Shown here: piece after piece, positions 24,244-36,502 of the stretch
Layout: every line of letters begins with the position of its first letter
How positions within the stretch are numbered: the stretch's first letter is position 1
Source of the DNA: Clitoria ternatea
Taxonomy: Eukaryota; Streptophyta; Magnoliopsida; Fabales; Fabaceae
Assembly (NCBI GenBank): GCA_037962975.1
Contig: CM075675.1
Span: 32,552,501 to 32,616,500, forward strand
Direction of reading: 5' to 3'
Length of the DNA: 64,000 bases
Program-made: the position numbers and the translations under genes
The notes under the pieces: model-generated
What the model was told of the DNA's origin: nothing
Databases searched by the model: none
What the model saw: only the letters and a program-made list of their open reading frames with translations

Positions 24244-24958
24244 ACACTATATAGGGCTGAGCAGCGGGTCGGATTTACCCGTTTAATCATTTATCCAATC
24301 CAATCCAATTAAATTGGATTGGATTTTTTTGGTCATCAGATCAAATCCAATCCAACCATGATCCAATTATAATCGGATCGGATATCGGATTTGACGTTTA
24401 AAAATCCGAGTACTCGATGAGTACCCAACCTATTTTTATATTATTTATTTTATTTATATATATAAATATTTTTTCTCACATACTCATGTTTTTCCCTTTA
24501 GAGCAAATAAGGGAATACCCAATCCAAGGTTAAAAAAATAGAAATACTCAATCCACACCCACGTTAATAAAAAAATATAGCATAGCTACCTTGTTATTGT
24601 TGTCATTTTATTTTAAATTTAGATGTATTGTTAAAATGGATTTGATTTATATTTCTATTGATTATGTGTGTTATTAAACACTAGTAAGTACTATGTTGTG
24701 ATGTTTGACATGGACTTTAAGATGTTAGAAGTTTTTTTATATTGTGGTTTCATAAAAAATATAACAAATTTTCTTTAATCGGATATCCAATTATTCAATC
24801 CAATCCAAACCAATTTAGATCGGATCAGATTGGATTGGATTTCAAAAAAAAAATTACACAAATCAAATCCAATCCAATCCAATGAAATTTGATCAGGTCG
24901 GATTATTTTTTACGCGAAATCCAATCCAATCCAGTACTTGCTCACCCCTAACACTATA
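24244..24958. mobile_element. Non-autonomous hAT-like element, 699 bp, with 8-bp target duplication
   Basis: The element spans 24252-24950, starts TAGGGCTGAGCA and ends TGCTCACCCCTA, an imperfect inverted pair. It is flanked by a perfect 8-bp direct repeat, ACACTATA (24244-24251 and 24951-24958), typical of hAT. The interior has no coding frame and is packed with AATCCAATCC / GGATTGGATT motifs in both orientations near both ends. It is inserted into the LTR at 22478-26322. Confidence 0.85.
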
Positions 24959-26322
24959 ACGTGACAGCCTCTTCAGCAAACCATAGTGCTTGAAATGCAT
25001 ATGATGTCATGAAGTGTAATCCATGTTTGAAATACGAACCATAACGCATATATATACAATTTCATCACTGCCTAATTCCACATATATTATTATAATTCAT
25101 CTAGCCACAAGAGCTATTTATAAATAACCAATGATATCATTCCCATCATCAAAACCATCATATAAATATAATTATCATAGAAGAATCATCAACTCAACAT
25201 GGATCCAATATAACAACAACAATAACAATTATATATCTAACTTAGGCTAGTGCAATATCCCATATTTGTCATATAAAACATGCTTATAAATGTACCTAGA
25301 ACCTAATTCCTATTTACCACTCGAATAGTAAACTCCTCGTACGTATAAAACATACCTGAATTTGATTCGCCTCTTTAGTTACACCTCCGATCTACTATTT
25401 GACAAATGTGAAAGTCTTAAAACCATATACCCGATGCTTTAAACGCATTTCAAAGCTTTTAACCACCAATACCATAATTAATAAAATTTTAGACATGGTT
25501 TTCGAGTTACTGAAACTTACAAGAATCAACAATGCACAAGTCCTTACTCTAATCAGTTTCCGGGTAGCGATACAACTTGATTAAAAAATTTCACAATGTG
25601 GTTCCACTAGCCGACAACCTCTGAATAACTTCAACACTCAAAAACCCACTTTGATTCACTCTGAAACAAATATTCAGCTATTGTTCATGATTGCATAAAC
25701 TTAAATTAATGAAATTGAAAGAATGGATGTTGGCATAAGCTTAGCCGTGAAGTGTCAAGAGAAAGGGAATATATGTTCTTACCTTCCTAAAGCTTCGTTT
25801 TGCAAAAACCCAATCTCTTAAACCTCAAGAGACAGCCATGGTGGCTCACAACATAAGCTGGAAGAAAGAAAAAAACCCATTATGCATGTACACTATATGG
25901 CTCCATGAAATGGGGGAGAAAAGGCATGGTTGAATTCTTACCTTAAATGTAAAAATTGGTAAAGATGGAACAAGATGAGGATGACACATGATAGAATTGA
26001 TGGGCAGAGAGATGAAGAGATGGTGGTGAAGAAGCATGCATGGTGGGGAGAGTAAATTGGGAAAAAGGAATAAAGAAATGAGACACTGCTAAGAGTGAAT
26101 GGTGTACGCACGAGACAGAAAGAAATTGAAACAGGGAGTCAAATTTTTGAGTCAGTCATTGGAAACAAAAATTAAAATTTAGAATCGAACTTAAGAGTTT
26201 TAATAATAATAATCTATTTTGGCAACCAAACTAAATTAAATTTTTGTAGTTATCGAAATCAATTTGTTCCTAATTGGTAGGAATTAACTTTTATCACACA
26301 TTTTAAAATTTAAGATGTTATA

Positions 26323-26567
26323 TAGTAATTAAATTAAATCTTGTTAGTCGTGATTAATTAAAAGATTTAAACCATCTTTGATACTCAGAGATAATGTGAA
26401 ATCACTATATTTTCTTTCATAAATTAATAAAATATATATATATATACACCAAATATATAAGATAAGTTTTAAGGGAATTTTTATGTAAAAAAACTAAGAA
26501 AATATAAAAAAAAACCTTGATTTCATTATAAAATAACGAAATAATATTAAGAGAGTTTCATATATAA
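26323..26567. other. Short AT-rich spacer between two LTRs
   Basis: About 245 bp, with an (AT)n run near 26432-26446. Nothing else seen. Confidence 0.5.
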
Positions 26568-29500
26568 TAAAACATCCTAATACATAAATAATTAATAAAA
26601 GATGAGGAAAAAATTTTCATTCAAAATACGCCGCCTACAACAAACCCACAAGGCAAAATAGCTCCCAAAATACGCGACAATGGGCTCGGGATCCCATTCC
26701 CAAAACCTACAAGCCATAAAAACCAAACCAGTATAAACTCGTTCAAGCAAAATTCAGTTCGATTGGGCAAAGGTCATTTTCACTTGAGCGAAACCCACTC
26801 ACTTAAGTGAACGCAAGACAGTAGCTTTTGCAAGTCATTTCGCTCAAGTGAAACACCCTCGCTTAAGCGAAATCAAGTCAATAACACAACATGCCCATTT
26901 TACTTAAGCGAGATTCCCCTCGTTTAAGTGAAAATCAAACAATGGCTACCCAACATTTAGACGCTCAAGCGAACCTATCTCACTTGAGCGAAAATCACAC
27001 AGTGGCTCCCTAGTGCATACTCGCTCAAGCTAGCATATCTTGCCTGAGTGAAAGCGAGACAGTGACCAATCCCATGGCCCTCGCTTGAGCAGGACATCCC
27101 TCGCTTATACGAAAATTGGACAGAACACAAGCTTACCATACTCACTCAAGCGACGCCATCTCGTTTGAACGAAATCCTCACAGAACCACGATTTGGCTAT
27201 CTCGCTCAAGCGAGACTCTCCTTGCTTAAGCGAGGATTCAACAGAAAGCACGCTAACCATATAGTGGGGATTCGCTTAAGCGAGACAAGTACTCGCTTGA
27301 GCGAAAATAGCAGTAAATGTCCTAAAACCAATTTCCGCATCCCTAAAACTCATCCAAACAATGTCCAATTACCGTCAAACCTTGACACGACCTAAAATGC
27401 ACTATTTTTGACATGTAGCCATCGGCCGCATTCAAAAATACCCAAAAATGAAGAAGCTATGTACGAAATGCGTTTTTACCATTTTAATGCAACCATGTGC
27501 AACCTATGGACCATTTCCCTTAGAATTGTACCGTTCCCAAATGCTATACACCTTAGATCATGCAGATATGCTAAAGGAACCATCCCATGGCATCCCAATG
27601 CTATGAAACACAATTTAGCCTATCTGGCTCCACGTTTATGCATAATGATCACTTAAACCTTCACCTCTCAAACGCATCATCAATCTAAGGTTCAAATGCA
27701 TAATCCAACTAAATACAATGCAACATAGTTCCTGCCAATACATTCACACATTGCATCAAGGGTTCACAATCACAATTCCTGGATATAATGCATCACATGC
27801 ATAATATGGGACCATCCATGGTCGCCACAACAAAGTGTCACATAATCATATCATCACCTATGTCATCATCTCAAATAGGTAATCAAAATACAATCTAGGC
27901 TTCCAGTGAAGCCGTCAGCTACCTATGATCCACTAGACATGATAGATATATATATATATATATATATATGTACATCACTAAGATGGTTATATACAAGAGC
28001 CGGCCAAGGCTACAACACCAAAATGCTATACAATATATACAAGTATGCACAAATATCTTCTGCACATCATGGTGACATCTCACCAATCACCATCATAGTC
28101 CAGTCCCACTAAAAAATAGCCACAAAATAGGGGTGAACATCATATATGTTAAATGATAGTTACTAAATCGGATCAACCTATCCAATTCTATAACATATAT
28201 CATTATGTTAAAATCTATCCACAATATTCATTGTCATTCAACTCAATTCATAATTCATCAAATATTCTCAATATCACACAACTCATAGGCTATCACATAG
28301 GTATATTATTCTCATTAACACAAACCAACGTACATGCATTCATTCACACAGATCCGAATATACAAAATACAATATAATGTTGCAACATGAAGGATCTCAG
28401 CCATATCATATTCAGCGCTCAGTTGATCCGGTCATTTTACTAGTACTAAATTGTTTACCCACACGCACAACACAATCACTCTCAGCGATAATGAAACTAT
28501 TGCGGGCTAGCCTTGAGTCCCACTCAATAGGCTTGTCTTAAGTCGCACCCAAGGTCTTTTATGGAATCCTCAAAACCACTAACATATAATCATCATTTCA
28601 TATGTTCTCATCAAACATAAGCATCTCATGCTATAGTATATCATTCATTCAATTATTTACTTACATCCCATGAAATAGAGTAACATTAATTCATCATTGA
28701 TCTCTTTACCAATTTAATTATTTATTTGCATTTCATGCATCATAACAACACAACAACCAATCATTGCATCTCATGCATTATAATCACATAGTAATGGATG
28801 GAAAATACCACATACACGACATTTCTCAAATATTATACAAAGATGGGGTATATTTGTAGCATCTCATAAATTAAATAATTCTATTTATCACATTCCATAG
28901 TCAATCATCACATCTCATAATTTGGCGCCACAATATGCAAACCCAAATATATTTGGTTTATTCAACTTACTGAGTAATGTCGTCACCCACTAATTTCTTG
29001 AATCTTACTATCTCAAAGCTGCCAAACACCTTAAACTATTCCGAAATCACCTAGAATTCATAGAATGACCATCGATAAGCCGTATTTCGTGGAATTGGAA
29101 TAAAGGAACAAAGGGTTTCGTCAAAGCTTACCAAAATAAAGGAAATCAAGAACCTCAACACCACAAACACTGTCCCAACAAGAACGACTTCACAACAGCT
29201 CCAAAATGCCTCTAAATTTAAGGAGATGTAAGAAATTAAAGATGAAGTTCATGCATTACCCAAAATCAAAAATGGGTGCTTGGTTTTTACCTTTAAATTA
29301 GAAAGCTAAAGCTCATTCCTCCACAATAATGGCTGCCGAAGGTGAAGAAGATGGAGTAGAGCTTAGCCTTTAGCTTGAAGGAATTGGAAGAAGAAGAGAA
29401 TGGTAGTGATGGAGTCGCGAAAGAGAAATGGAACACCAAGCTTTTCTTTCCTCTGCTTGCATGCGTGAACAAAGATGAGAGAAAAGAATTGGACTTGTGA

Positions 29501-29828
29501 ATTAGAGAATGAAATGGAACATATGTCATTAAGGGTAATTAAGTAATTTAATGCGTTCAAGAAATTTTTAAAACCAACGGGGTAACTAATAGTTACCAAA
29601 AACTTACCCTGGTAATGTCTAAAAATTTAACTTAACCGCCTGGGGACAATTTAATCCATTAAATTTAATTATTTAATCAATATAAATCACCCAAAAATTA
29701 AATTCAGAATGCTATATATAACTTATATATATTAAATGGGAATTTATAAAACTAAATAATACAATAATAAGGAAAAATAATACAAAATCATTTAGCATAA
29801 ATTACTATGTTAAAATTATGGTGTTACG
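26568..29828 (-). mobile_element. Long gypsy-type LTR with CTCGCTTAAGCGAG array
   Basis: The left part (TAAAACATCC, then TTTTCATTCAAAATACGCCG) resembles the start of Tekay/Del LTRs (TGTAACATCC) with changed first bases. The right end reads GGTGTTACG, one base off GGTGTTACA. Length is about 3.26 kb with no gag or pol. No clear target duplication is seen, so the ends are approximate. The part at 27730-28020 is recognisably the same as 61500-61772. It has an (AT)n run at 27946-27969. Short reading frames inside have no protein character. Confidence 0.55.
26783..27301. repeat. 60-bp tandem array with two CTCGCTTAAGCGAG-type palindromes per unit
   Basis: Eighteen sites in nine pairs. Core (CTTAAG or variant) starts: 26783/26802, 26843/26862, 26903/26923, 26964/26983, 27024/27043, 27084/27104, 27145/27164, 27205/27225, 27275/27296. 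Spacing within pairs is 19-21 bp. The pair period is 60, 60, 61, 60, 60, 61, 60, then 70 bp. The word CTCGCTTAAGCGAG is a perfect palindrome; about half the sites keep it or differ by one base per arm. The spacers vary, apart from a recurrent ACAGTGG/ACAGAA start. Confidence 0.85.
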
Positions 29829-31084
29829 AAAATAGTTAAAAAAATATTTTTCGTAAATAATATTTGTATGATGGTAAAAGTATATTTAGCAAATAAAATA
29901 TATACGTTCAGTTTTGCAAGATATATATATATACACACATCCATACTTGATTTTTTTACTCAATACAAATTATGCTCTATCCAATTCTTTTCCTGTGAAA
30001 CGTTAGGGGATTTAATTAATTCAAATGAATCGCTACATGTGTAAATAGTATTAAATTATAAATTAATAAGTTAATAAATATATATAATATATATAAATAA
30101 ATTATATGTCAGTAACTCAAGTGTATATATTCGCACATGACATACATATAGTTGGGATAGGGTTACATCTATCCCCTTGATTACTATTCCTCCTATAGAC
30201 AAAAACATATAACAAATTAATTATATACATATTATTTATTCATTATAATATTAAGATTTAACCATAAGTTTATAGTCCCTCTATGAAATAGAAATTTTTA
30301 GTTATAATTTTCATCAATAAAAAACTTTACTTATATTCAATTTATATTAGATATTATATTTTTTCTACCATTAGCATAAAACTTTTAAATGTTAAATGTT
30401 GATCAACATGGCTATAACAAAGAATTTCACGTTAACATGTCCACGTAGATGATGCATGGACAGAAATTTTCCAGGTCACACCATATATATAGAATGAAAG
30501 CCAGAATTTTCTTATTTTTTAGTTATGGAATAAAAACAATATTTTTGTTATTTTATAGAAACTATAAAAAAACAATTTTCGATCCTCCAATTGCCCATCT
30601 CTTTTTCTTTTTTTATTCGTTTTTCGTTATGTAGATATGTAACGAAATAACAGAAACATCTTGCTATTATAATCAAATTGAATAGAAGATTTTTTTTTAT
30701 TAGTTGGGATAACTTTTTTAATTTTGTATAAGATAAAAAATAAAAATAGAATTGTTTAAATGAAATTTATGTTGAGATTGTTTAAAAATCAATATGAATA
30801 TATATTAATGATATTTTTAAATGAATATTTTTTAATCTCTCAACTTGCATAAAATTATACAAATTAAATAAACTTTCTTTCTTATATATAATAATTGTAT
30901 GAACATTGAAATGGTTGCATGAGAGGATGCACTAACCGTATATAACATCAACAGACATACAACACGGATCATTAATATCAAAATTGGTTCCCACAAGCTG
31001 ATTTAAATAGTTGACCCATGAAATAATTTTTCAAATCAAATTTTTATTCAATTATAATTTAATTATCATTATAAAAATATTGAG

Positions 31085-31130
<46 letters not shown>

Positions 31131-31537
31131 TCTCTGACAAGAATATTGTTCCTCTCCACGGCCCCATGATAAGAAATGTAACCAAGATTCATTTTTAAGT
31201 ATGTTTTCTCTTTTTCTAAACCGTACTGATTCTATTAAAGCTAGTGTGAACAAGAATAATAATATAAAGGATAATTGTCATTATAGTAGTAATTGTATTC
31301 AAACTTGTATATTTTCACTATAATGTAAAGGATGACTATATTTTAATTTGTATATTATTTTTATACGTTGGCACCATTTTTAAAAAAGTAAACATACTTC
31401 TAGTGTATATAAACTTAATTAATATAGTTTAAAAATAGGATTAAGCACAATATAGCAGATAATAGAATTTTTTTAAAAATATACCTAAGTATAATTATCA
31501 CAAAATAACCCATGGAAGAAGAGTAACTACCATGCAT

Positions 31538-31600
<63 letters not shown>

Positions 31601-32560
31601 CAACCAAGTTCCTTTTTACTTGCAATAATTAAATTAAATTAAATTAAATATAAAAATTATAATTCTGTAATTAAGAAATCTTATATATTGTGACATTTGT
31701 AATTTAATGTATAATTTGAGTAATAGTTTTTTTTTCAAATTCATATTTTAAATATCCCACATTTAAACAAATATTAATATTCTATCATTTATTGAACTCA
31801 TTAAAATTTTGTTTTCTGGTTTTAATTTAAACCCACCCTTTATAACATGAGTCTCCAATCTTAAATTGAGGGCATATCTCATAATTATACTCTCTTTTCA
31901 TTGTGATGCTTAATTTTATCATTTTTCAACATCTATATTTTATACTCTAAAACATATTAAATTATTAATAAATCTAAAATATTTCATTTTTAATTTTATT
32001 ACTTAAATCTTACATTTCTAGAAGAAAAAAAACTTCTATTAACTTTCATATTACTTAGGATACATTCACTGATCAGGTTTACTAATGTGTATCTTACATT
32101 AACTTGATTAAACACGTAAAGATACGATCATATTTTTGGGAGGTGCTAAGGCTAAACTTTGATATCTTATTTTTATAGTTTTCATTGTTACCATGGTAAA
32201 CAACAACACTTTGAAAAAAAATAGAACCTATAGTGCATAGTTTGTATATATAATATTTGTGATTTATGCAAGTTGAGACTATTTATTGTTGGTAATCTAA
32301 CAAGTCCTGTATGGATACAATAACTTATATTTCTTATGAAACTACAATAATAATGGTACACTTTCCACACCTTTACACACTCACCGTACATACATGACAC
32401 AAAGCTTCATTTCTCTATAGAGGAGAAGGAGTTTATAGCAAAAGCAATCAACAATCATGGAGACTCAAAATGAAGAGTCTCTTTAGGTTTTTCATCCTCT
32501 TCATTTTTCCCTTTGTATTCTTGGATAGTCCTCATGAAAATGAATAGCTAATCCTTCATT
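29829..32560. other. Gene-free AT-rich intergenic region with microsatellites
   Basis: About 2.7 kb with no gene-like frame. It contains two long (AT)n runs (31089-31127 and 31541-31597) that generate spurious IYIYIY reading frames. Confidence 0.65.
31541..31597. repeat. (AT)n microsatellite, ~28 units
   Basis: An uninterrupted AT dinucleotide run. A second, shorter one lies at 31089-31127. Confidence 0.95.
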
Positions 32561-34834
32561 TGTAACATCCCCGATTAAGGTAACCCTTTTATGCTCACAT
32601 GTCATGTTGTGAGCTCTGTGGAAAATATAGACCTGTATCTTGAATTTTTAGGTGTGGTAGAGTTCTATATTTGGATTTTGTGTGTATAGCAGAGATGATT
32701 AAGACCCCCAGGGATTAGGAAAGCCCTGTAGAAATTTATTTGGGTAGAAATTACGTAATTACCATCAAACAAAAGAGTTCTATCAGAGATACAAGATTTA
32801 ATGTATTACCGTTTTCAAGTCAACAAACTTTTGTTTTCAGGAACCAAACTCTAGATCCTAAGTCAATTCTTAACCTTCATATTTTTCTCAACACTCATCA
32901 TATTGATTAAATTTGTTAATCAATCAATTCTATGAGATTAAAATTCTGCATTCTGAAGTCGTTATCGGAAAGTGTCGAAAACCCGATTGTCTGTATAATT
33001 CATGTTGATTGGTCCTGGCGCTCTCCAATTCTTTTCTAAGACCCATAGCCATTACCTTGTACCCTATTTTATTCAATTTGTACCCTAAATAATTATTTGT
33101 AAATTTAACCTAGTGACCTAGTTTATTTTGTTCCAATTTTCCCTCGTAAACTTTCGCCACCACTTATGGCCAAACACCACCATCATTGCCACCTTATTCC
33201 ATCATACCACCTTATCACCAAGTACTGCCACCTTACTTCCTCCTTGTGCGTCACATGTCGTACCCTTATATAGCCATCATGTTATCACGCCACATGTACA
33301 CATGTGTGCTCCATCTTCACGCTAAGCATAAGTCATTATCCCTTGCCATTTACTCATTCCATATACTTCAATTTACATTTCTTTAATTCCTTATCATCTC
33401 ACCTCAACAAACCCATATTTCTATTTCTTTATTGCAATTAACTCTTCAAATTCACCACTCCATCACTTCACGCCATTTGCTTCATAGGCTCACCTTATAA
33501 CTATTTCAATTTCTCATTTTATTTCTTTAGTTCATCACAATACACCACCGTACTACCCCTTCAACCATTCACTTCAAGATTTCTTCATCATTTCACTTAT
33601 TCTTTCTTGTGCCATAACCATACACTCTATTATTTTCTTTTCTTTTCATTTTCACCAAGAGTCATTCACCACTGTAAGTCACTCCACCACTATGACCATA
33701 AACCAAAATAGCCTTATTCTCTTCCTGCTTCCTCCTCAAATCCTCTTGCGAGCGTAGCTTTGATCGTTAAAAGGCTCGAAGGTTTCATCATCGTTGATGG
33801 ATCATTCGATTTGAGGTTTGATCAAAGTCAAAACGCAGGATCTCAATCGTTGTTTGGTGCGAAATCAGCGTTGGTAAGCTAAACGACCCTTGATCCTTAC
33901 ATGCATGGTCTTTTCTTTTCCATTTATGCATGCTGGAACTTTTCTATTTTCATTGGGATCTTAATCACCTTGCATGGCAACGATCCATGTGGTTTTTGAG
34001 AAAATCATCAACATAAAATCTATCTAGAGAAAAATTTATGGCCAAAATATGAAAACTATTTTTTGGAATTTTAATACGGAATAGAGATCTTTCTTTACAA
34101 CTCTATAATTATTTTCTTAAAATTCGCTTGAAGTATATGTATAAAAGTTGTAGAGAATTTCATTACGAAAATTTGAAGACCAGAATTTAAATCGTACATT
34201 TGTAGTCCAAGTTATGTTAAAAATAGGGAAACACATACAAAGTTATCACTCTACGCGTAAATCAATGGCTAAAACATTAAATTGGGATTTTTCTATTTTG
34301 AATTAATTTTTGATGTCTTCATAAAAATGATAGGAAAATGTGTTACTAAAATTTTAAAACTAGAATCACCTAAATTTAACAATCGTAGCTTAAGTTAAGC
34401 CGAAAATACAAAAGTACATGTGAATTCATTAGTTAGGGTTAAAATTTAGAATTTTTTGTAATGAGTGGGTAAAACCCTTAAATATAAAAGGCATAGAAAA
34501 TAAATTATGAAGCCCTGTAAGGTTAAAATAATAGTTAACGAATTGTCAAGCTAGCCTTAGACTCGGGCTTTAACTTTTAAAATGCTAAAAAAAGGGTGGT
34601 CCTGAAACCTAACGTATAAACCCAAAACAATATTAGAAATTTTGTTAGAAGCCAAATATAAACTGTATTATTCAGAATTTGTTTTGATTAGATTAATTAA
34701 AGTATTTCTATATTTATTTAAATGTAGGAAATCATCTGGTTGACAAAGCAGAACCGTCAGATCTCTTAGACTACCTCTCTTAAGTTAGGGAGAGTTTGAG
34801 TTTCACATTCTAAATGCATGGTACATAATTATTG

Positions 34835-34902
<68 letters not shown>

Positions 34903-35704
34903 AAGATATATACCATATTTTCCTTGAATGGAATATGTTTCCTTTGTTTATTTATTTGGACTAATGATGATTGATCTCCACTGACAAATATGTGATTGAA
35001 TACATTTAGAATATGTGTGGTGTGCTATACATCTATTTAAGTATATATGTGATGATATGGTGGCATTGATGAAGTTATAAATTATACTAGTTAATTGATA
35101 TGAGTTTATGTGTGAATGAACCATTGTTTGACCACTATGAACTGATTGATAGATTATGTTGATTTAGAATTCGGTATTGAACCCTATTAACACCATGTGA
35201 AATGTATTAATGGGCTTGATGATACATTGTTAATTATTGTTTTACAATGGATGTAAATTGATTGATAATTGTATGTCACTAAGAATTGAGTATAAGTTTA
35301 GAAACCCACCGAGATAAATGGTGTGGTAAGAGATTAGAAATCCACCGTGGAATGGTTTTGAGTATGGGTAAGACCCTGAGAGTTAGTGGTTATTAAGTAT
35401 TTGAAATATTAAAGTTGGAAGACATATCACAGTTGCTTCTCAGTCTGGAATGTTAGGGGTTCCATAAGAAGGCCTAGTAGAAGGGCGGTCCTGTGCATGG
35501 ACATTGTTATTATTTACCCTAGTGATTCTTTGGTTGAATCACAAAGCTTTTCACAATAGTGATTGAAGGGGAATCCTGTGAGGAGACCCAATGGTAGGGC
35601 AGCTCAACAAATGAGTGTACCCCTGGTGATTCTTTTATGGATCACGTATTTCTTGATATGTGTTCAAGGAAAGTCTGCAACATGTCGGCAATTATGGTTG
35701 TGTT
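32561..35704 (+). mobile_element. Gypsy-type LTR, 5' part, opposite orientation, cut by the CACTA end
   Basis: It begins TGTAACATCCCC at 32561, the canonical Tekay/Del LTR start, preceded by TCATT. It runs about 3.1 kb without coding sequence and stops at 35704 where the CACTA terminus begins. There is a compound microsatellite, (AT)n then (GT)n, at 34838-34902. No matching 3' LTR end with a TCATT repeat was found to the right, so the element is incomplete or rearranged. Confidence 0.5.
34838..34902. repeat. Compound (AT)n(GT)n microsatellite
   Basis: About 20 AT units running directly into about 13 GT units. Confidence 0.95.
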
Positions 35705-36240
35705 CACTACCAAAAATACCAAACAGGGACGCAAAAAACCATCGCTAAAACACACAAATCCTGTCGCAAACACTATTAGCGATAGTATTTTTGACGGGAT
35801 ACAAGTCATCGCTATAGAGCTCGTCGCTGATTGAAAAGCAATGGCAACAACACCCATTGCTAAACTGGTCCCATGGGTGGTCACTCAATCCATCGCTGGT
35901 AATGTCAAGTTAGTGACCAAAAACACTGTCACTAATGGGGAAGCATTTAGCGACAACCGCATGTCGTCACTAAAAGCCTATAGAATAACCATTATCCTCG
36001 CTGCCACTACCTAGGAACATATTAGCGACCAACTATGCCGTCACTACTTGACAACCTATTAGCGATGATATTCTCTGTCGCTAGATGAAAACATATTAGC
36101 GACGGTATCTGTCATCGCTAAGTGACAACGCATTAGCGACCATAGGCTCTGTCGCTACATGAGAACATATTAGCGAAGGCTGCTGCCGTCATTGATTGAC
36201 TACACATTAGTGACCGTCCTTTTTCGTCGCTAATGTCTGG
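35705..36240 (+). repeat. CACTA left terminus with ATTAGCGAC..GTCGCTA subterminal repeats
   Basis: After the CACTA tip come roughly a dozen short motifs in both orientations (ATTAGCGAC, CGTCGCTA, CATCGCTA). Many form imperfect hairpins such as TTAGCGACGG..TCATCGCTAA near 36093-36121. Such arrays are typical transposase-binding DNA of CACTA elements. Confidence 0.8.
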
Positions 36241-36502
36241 ATGGGCCTTTTTTTCTAAAGATGATTATATTTTTTAAGTAAATTATTTTTAATTATATTG
36301 GTCAAATATTAAATATTTTTATATTAAATTATATTATCTTTTATTATTTTAATTTAGGGTTTTCTTTCATTGAATTTTTAGTAATACATTAATAATATTA
36401 AATTGACGAGTTCACATGAAAAATAAAATGACATAAAGTAGATGCTGAGAATATCAAACATGAGATAAAGTGTAAACAAAATTTATCTAAAACTCTATAC
36501 AA

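Larger units (their letters stand above)
22478..26322 (-). mobile_element. Long gypsy-type LTR (solo), interrupted by a hAT element
   Basis: Proposed ends are TGAATACTAC at 22478 and GATGTTATA at 26322 (TTACA with one change). The flanking 5-mers TAGTC (22473-22477) and TAGTA (26323-26327) match at four of five bases. After subtracting the hAT insertion and its extra target copy (707 bp), the length is about 3.1 kb, close to the neighbouring LTRs. It contains no coding sequence and carries a GGGCGT..ACGCCC palindrome array near its left side. The exact ends are less sure than for the LTR at 2146. Confidence 0.55.

Noticed and set aside
26783..27301. CRISPR-like array (regular palindromic repeats and unique spacers)
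   Set aside because: Eukaryotic LTR context, degenerate repeats, two sites per 60-bp unit, no cas genes.
31059..31603. Frames with long IYIYIY runs
   Set aside because: Generated by (AT)n microsatellites.
33128..33386. His/Pro/Ser-rich frames in the LTR from 32561
   Set aside because: Low-complexity translation of CCACC/CATCA-rich LTR DNA.
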